Source: Opitutia bacterium
GTDB lineage: Bacteria > Verrucomicrobiota > Verrucomicrobiia > Opitutales > UBA953
Direction of reading: 5' to 3'
NCBI GenBank assembly: GCA_947377865.1
Contig: CANCHK010000004.1
Coordinates: forward strand, 1 to 64,000
DNA: 64,000 nucleotides
Shown: one piece after another, positions 41,101 through 47,100 of the stretch
Layout: every line of letters begins with the position of its first letter
Position numbering within the stretch: the stretch's first letter is position 1
Position numbers and translations under genes: made by a program
The notes under the pieces: model-generated
What the model was told of the DNA's origin: nothing
The model's database searches: none
What the model saw: only the letters and a program-made list of their open reading frames with translations

Positions 41101-44100
41101 ACCATTATTAATGGATTGAATCGTGCCATCGCCGCTCGTGAACGTCAGTGCGCCCATGCCCTGTGACACGCCAGAAGCTTCGCTGACGATGAAGGATCCG
41201 GTATCGGAGAAGGTGAGCGCGGTCCCGGTGGTGCCGTTGAGGCTGCCCGCGGTACCGTTTCCGACCTGCAGCGTGCCGCCGGAGATCGTGGTCAAGCCGC
41301 TGTAAGTATTAGCGCCTGAGAGCGTCCAGGTGCCGATGCCGTCCTTGGTCAAGGTGCCGGTGGTGGTCGCGATCGGGTCGGTGATGAAGCCAGATCCGGC
41401 GCCGCCCAAAGTAAGGGCAAAAGCACCCGTGATGGCGTTGCCGCTGGCGACATCCAACGTCAGCGTGCCCGTATCGGAATTGATACGGCTTACCGCGGCC
41501 ATCGTCACCAAACCGGTCAGGGTGTTGCTGCCGCTGATATTACGCAGTACGCCGCCGGCGCCGAAGCCCGTGCCGCTGATCGTGATGGCGTCGCCGATCG
41601 AGAGGCCGGAGCCTTGGATCTGCAGGGTGCCGCCGGAAGTCACGGTGGTCGCGCCGGCAGAGGTGCCGAGAGCCGTGCTATTCTGGATATTGACGATGCT
41701 GGTGGCACCGATCGTGGTCAAGCCGGTGTAAGAATTGGCTCCGCTGAGGATGATGGTGCCAGCCCCGGCCGTCGTCAGGGTGCGTCCTGCGGCGCTTTCG
41801 CTGATGGCTCCGCTTACCGTGAAGGTCGTGGTCGCGTCCGTGACGGTCCAGGTGTTGTTGGCACCGAGGATGACCGGGGCGCTAATTGACGTGCCTGTCG
41901 GAGCGCCGGCGGCCAAGGTGATGGCCGCGGTCGTGCCGTTGAGCTGCAGCGTGCCGGACAATCCAGGGGCGATCGAGACGGCGGAGCCGGCCTTACCGCG
42001 GGTATCCGCGAAGGTGAGGTTTCCGATCGAAAAGGCGTTGTCGAGCGTCGTGCTGTAGTTCTGGGCGCCCGAGGTGAGGCTGAAAGTGACCGTCTGGCCG
42101 GTGCCGGGAGAAGCCGTTGCATCCGTATTGGTGCCAGCCGCGGTCGACCAGTTGGTGTTGGTCGAAGCGCCGGTGAAACCGGACCAGCTGCCACTCAGGT
42201 CGCCTGCCCAGTAATAATTCGCGCCAGCGGCGGCTGTCGCGGTGAGGCTGAGCCCGGTCGCGCTCTGCGTAAGGCTGTAGCCGAAACCTCCCGGCAGGGA
42301 GCCCAAGGCGAAAGTCGTGGAATTCGCGGTGGCGCCCGAAACGAGCGTCCAACTGCCGGCCGCGAAGCCGGTCAAGGCCTTTGCATTGATGAGGCCGACG
42401 CCCCCGCTGGCTATCAGGAAGGAACCGCCGCCGGAAAAGGCCAGCTGGTCTCCAGAGCCAGGAGCTGCAAGTTGGAAACCTATGGCACCGGTGAGACCAC
42501 CGGTGCCACCCAAGGTCACGTTCCTACCGCTAGCAAGGCTGGTCGACGCAGCAACGCCGTCGGCATAAAGGTCGAGGACGCTGCCCGTCACCGTAGATCC
42601 CACCGTAACACTCGTTGCGGTAAGGATGGCGCTCGGGTGAACGCTGAGCGTGCCGCCATTCACGATGACGGCGCCGCTGTTGGTGTTCAGCGTATTCGAA
42701 AGGACCAGCGAACCTGCCCCTGTCTTCGTCAGGTCATTGGCTCCGCTGACCGCAGCAGACACAGTGAGTTGCGTACCGGTGATGTTGAAGGTGGCTCCGC
42801 CCGTCCCGATCGCCACGGTGCGGTTGGCGCCGAGATTAACACTGCCTCCGGTGAATGCCAAAGCGCCTCCCGCCAGCGTGAGGGTATTCGTCGCGCTCGC
42901 ATCCCCGAGATTGTTGCTCGCACCGATGCTCAGGGTCCCGCCAGAAATGGTGACAGGTCCGGTGAACGAAGTGTTCGTTCCACTCAAGGTGGTGGTTCCG
43001 GCTCCCACCTTGGTCAGGCTTCCTGAACCAGAGATCGCACCGGACAAGGCAAGGCCATTGGCCCCGCCGACGCTGGAATCCGCGAGCAAACTGATGGAGC
43101 CGGAGAAACTGGCATCGGTGACCGAACTGTTGATTAAGGCACCATTGCTTGACACTCCCGATCCGCTGATGGTGAGCGATTCGTTAACGATGGCGAAGCC
43201 GTTCAGATCCAGCGTAGCTCCGCTGGTGACTGTCGTGCCGGCTCCCGTGCTGCCCAACGCGCCCGCGTTCGCCAGCTGCAAGATGCCGGTCGAGACGTTG
43301 ATCGCACCGGTATAGGTGGAAATGTTGTTTCCATCCAAGGCGACGGTTCCCGTGCCTGCCGTCACCGTAAGCGCAGAAGAACCGGTGATACCACCCGCAC
43401 CGACGGTAAGTTTTCCGGTGCTCGTCTCAGAAAGGGTGAGCGCGTTGTTGAGCGTGATGGCACCGGTTAAGGCGAAGTTCACGGCAGCCGTACCGGCTAT
43501 GGTCAAGGTGCCGGATGAACCCGTGTTGACGATGATCGGATTGGTCGCCGAGAAGGTCGTGCCGCCCAGGTTGAGCGTCGCGCTGGCGGAGCCAGAGGTA
43601 TCACCGAGGTACACCGTGCTCCCATTACCTAGGGACGAGGCCGAAGTGCTGGCTGCCAGGGTGCCGGAGTTGATTCGGACGGCGCCGGTGAAAAGATTCG
43701 CCTGATCTAGTGTCGCGGTACCGGTGAACCCCGTGCCGCCGGAAACGCCCAAGATAAGCCCACCGGAAGCTGCCGACATGGCCGCGGACTGCTGATACGA
43801 TCCATTGCCGATCAATGTCAGGTTATAGCCGCCGTTGGCGATCGCGGCCGTCTTCAGGATGGTCGAGCCACTGGCGGGATTTAAGATATTCAGGATCGCC
43901 GCACCGGTCATCGTGACCGTACCAGTCATCGTCAGCTGCGCGGTGCCGCTCGTGACGTTAGTCCCGCCCGTGACCTTCAAAGTATATCCGCCACCGAGCG
44001 TCGCAGCACCGGAGATGATATGGGTCACGCCCGCGCCCGATGCGGCAGGCTCGACATAGATCGCACCGCTCGCCAAGGAAGCATCTACTTTGCTGGTGAA

Positions 44101-47100
44101 GGTCGTCGCGGCCGCCTTAAGGTCCAATATCGCCGAACCACTTCCACCGAAAGTCACGGTGTTGGAAAGTGTACCGAAGGCTCCCGCCGCGGTTCCCACA
44201 AGAGTGCCGCCATTGAGGAAGATGCCGCCCGTCAGGGTATTGGTGCCTTGGAGCGTCGTCGTGCCGGTATAGTTCGAGTCGAGGGTGATGCTCGTGGCCC
44301 CGGCCGGACCCCAGACACCAGTAGCGGTGAAATTACCGTTTCCTTTGATGGTGGTATTGGAATTGGCCGACCAATTGCCGGTCACCGCGCCGACCTGGAA
44401 TAAAGTCGTCGCGCCGCTGGCAGGGTTCGTGATATTGATCGTGGGACTGCCGATCAAGGTCACCGCGCCCAGCGTGATACCTTGGACCCCGGAAATCGCC
44501 GTGGTGCTTGTGACATTAAGGGTGTTCGAACCCAGCACGAGGGTGCCTGCATTCGTATGCTGCACGCCGGCGACTCCGGTCGCCGTCGAAGTGGAAATCG
44601 TCGAATCGGCGCTGACGACCAGCCCGTATGTGCCGAAGGCCGTCAGGGTATCGCTGGTGAAGTTCAGCGTACCTCCGTTGAGGTTCACATAAGAGGCGTT
44701 CGTTCCCAGCGCGGTGGCCGAAGTCAGCTTCAACGTACCCGCATCGACCTGGGTCATGCCGGTACGGGCGCTAGTGGTCGTGAGCGTCAACGTGCCGGCA
44801 CCGACCTTGGTCAGCTGGAATATATTGGCGCCGACAACTGCGGCACTGAGTATGATGTCTCCGGATCCACCGATGGAAGCAGGCGCGTTGAGGGTAACGG
44901 TCCCCGCGACCGTCACGGCGGTACCGCTGGAATTCGTCAAGGCACCGGTGTTATTGACACCCGATCCTGCCAGGCCAATCGCTTCGGCGGTGCCGATGGC
45001 GAAGCCGCCGAGGTCCAACGCTCCTCCGACCTGGACGTTGGTTCCCGCGCCGGTAGTTCCCAGCGGGGTATTGGTCACGCCGCCAGCCGCTCCGAGCTTC
45101 AGGGTGCCGGCATTGATATTGGTGACGCCCGTGTAGGTATTTTGTCCCGAGACGATGAGCGTGCCGTCACCGAGCTTGTTCAGGGTGCCGGCACCGCTGC
45201 TGATCAGGCTGGAAATGGTCAACGCCGCAGTCGTGCTGGTCTGGTTGACGATGACATTGCTCGCGGCAGCGCCCACCTGGCCGCCGGTCAAGGTCAGCGC
45301 GTTGCCCCCCTTGAACAGGATAGCTTCACCTGTGAGCGTCAGGATATTGCCGGCGGCACCCATGTCGATCGTGCCGCCATTGCTGGTGGTATCGATTGTC
45401 AAGGTATTCACCGAGCGCGTCGTCAACGCCCCCGCATTGGTCCAAGTAAGTATGCCGCTAGAATAGGTGCTCCCGCGAGTAGTGAAATTGGTTGTCGACG
45501 TGTTGGAAGAGGTCGTGAGCGTCGTCGCCGCCGTCTCATCAGCGTAGCGGGAGATGGCCACGCTGGAACCGGCAGCGCGCGTGGCGAAACCCGTGACGCC
45601 TGAATTATCCTTCACGAACATCCAGCCGTAGATACCGTTCGCAAGGGCGGTGCCGGTCGTGGCATTAGCCGTCACCACCGAGCGCGTCCCCGTATTCGCG
45701 GAAGAATAATCGATCAGGACGGTGGAACCGGCGCCGCGAGTCCAGGCGTCTCCAAGGGTCAGCGTAGTGCTGGTTCCGCCGTTCGGATCGATGGAAATGA
45801 CGCTGTGCGTGGCGGCGGTGGTCGTCAACGCCCCCATCGTCTGCGTCGAAGTGCCGGTAGAGCTTCCGCGGACGGACAGGATACCGACATTGGAAGTGGA
45901 TCCCAAGGTGAGGGCGGAAGAAGCGCTGACAATCCCCGTCGACAAGCCGGCAAGATTGAGGACCAGGGTGCCAGCCGAGATCGTCGTGGTGCCAGTATAG
46001 GTACTCGCCACGGTTCCGGCCAACTCCATCGAGCCCGTACCGGCCTTGGTGAGACCGAAGGTGAGTCCGGTTATCGGCGCAGAGATGGTAAGCTCCGAGG
46101 CACTGGCAGGAACGGTGAAGCTGTCGCCAATCGTGAAAGTGCGTGCAGCGGACATCGCGATCGAGCCGCCGGTCGTGGAGGTGATCGTGGCAGCCTGTGC
46201 CTGAGTATAGCCGTTGAGCGAGACATTGCCCCCCAAGGTCAGGGTTCCGGCGCCGAGGCTGACCGTGGCCGAAGTGTGGATCTGGCTGGATCCCCCGTAG
46301 AATGACAGGGAGTTCAGTGTCTGGTTATAGCCATTGAGGTCGAGGCCATAGGGTATCGTGCCACCCGTGCTAGCAAATGCAAAACCAGTTATAGGCAGTG
46401 CACCATTGACCCCCAGCTGGATCGTTCCACCCTTGATCGAGGTGCTTCCCGTCCATTGCGGCGAGGCTCCCGAAAGCGTCAGGATGCCGGTGCCGTTCTT
46501 TTCAAGGATAGCACCAAAGGCTCCCGAGAACGTGCCCGAGAACGTCGTGCTGGTGTTATCGTAACCTACCGAAAGAGTCGGGGTGCCAGAACTGACACTC
46601 ACAGAACCGGCGCCAGCCAACGAGCCGATGGACGTGCTGAAGCTGACCAGATTCAAAGTCGCGCCAGTGTCCACCGTGACGGGGACGCTGTTACCTAGGG
46701 TCGTTGTACCGTTTCCGGCGGTGCTTGCCACCCCCATCTGGAGGATGCCTTTTGCAACCCTAACCGGGCCGCTGAAAGTGTTGGTGGCAAGCGACAGGAT
46801 CAAGGTGCCGTCACCATCTTTTTTGAAACCTCCCACACCGCTGATGACTCCCGGGATGGTCAAAGCCTGCCCCAAAGTAGAGACATCGATCGTGGCCTGA
46901 CCGCCGACCAACGTGAAAGTATGGCTATTGGTGGTCGTACCAGCGGCCAGCGAAGCGGTATTGCCGGTATACTGCAACGTCGCCCCGTCGCGCAGGGACA
47001 CGGCGGTAGCGACACCTAAGCCGAGCACGCCGGCTCCGGTTGCACCCGCATTGCTGAAGCTCAGTATCCCGCCGTTGACATAAACCGCACCGGTGAAGGT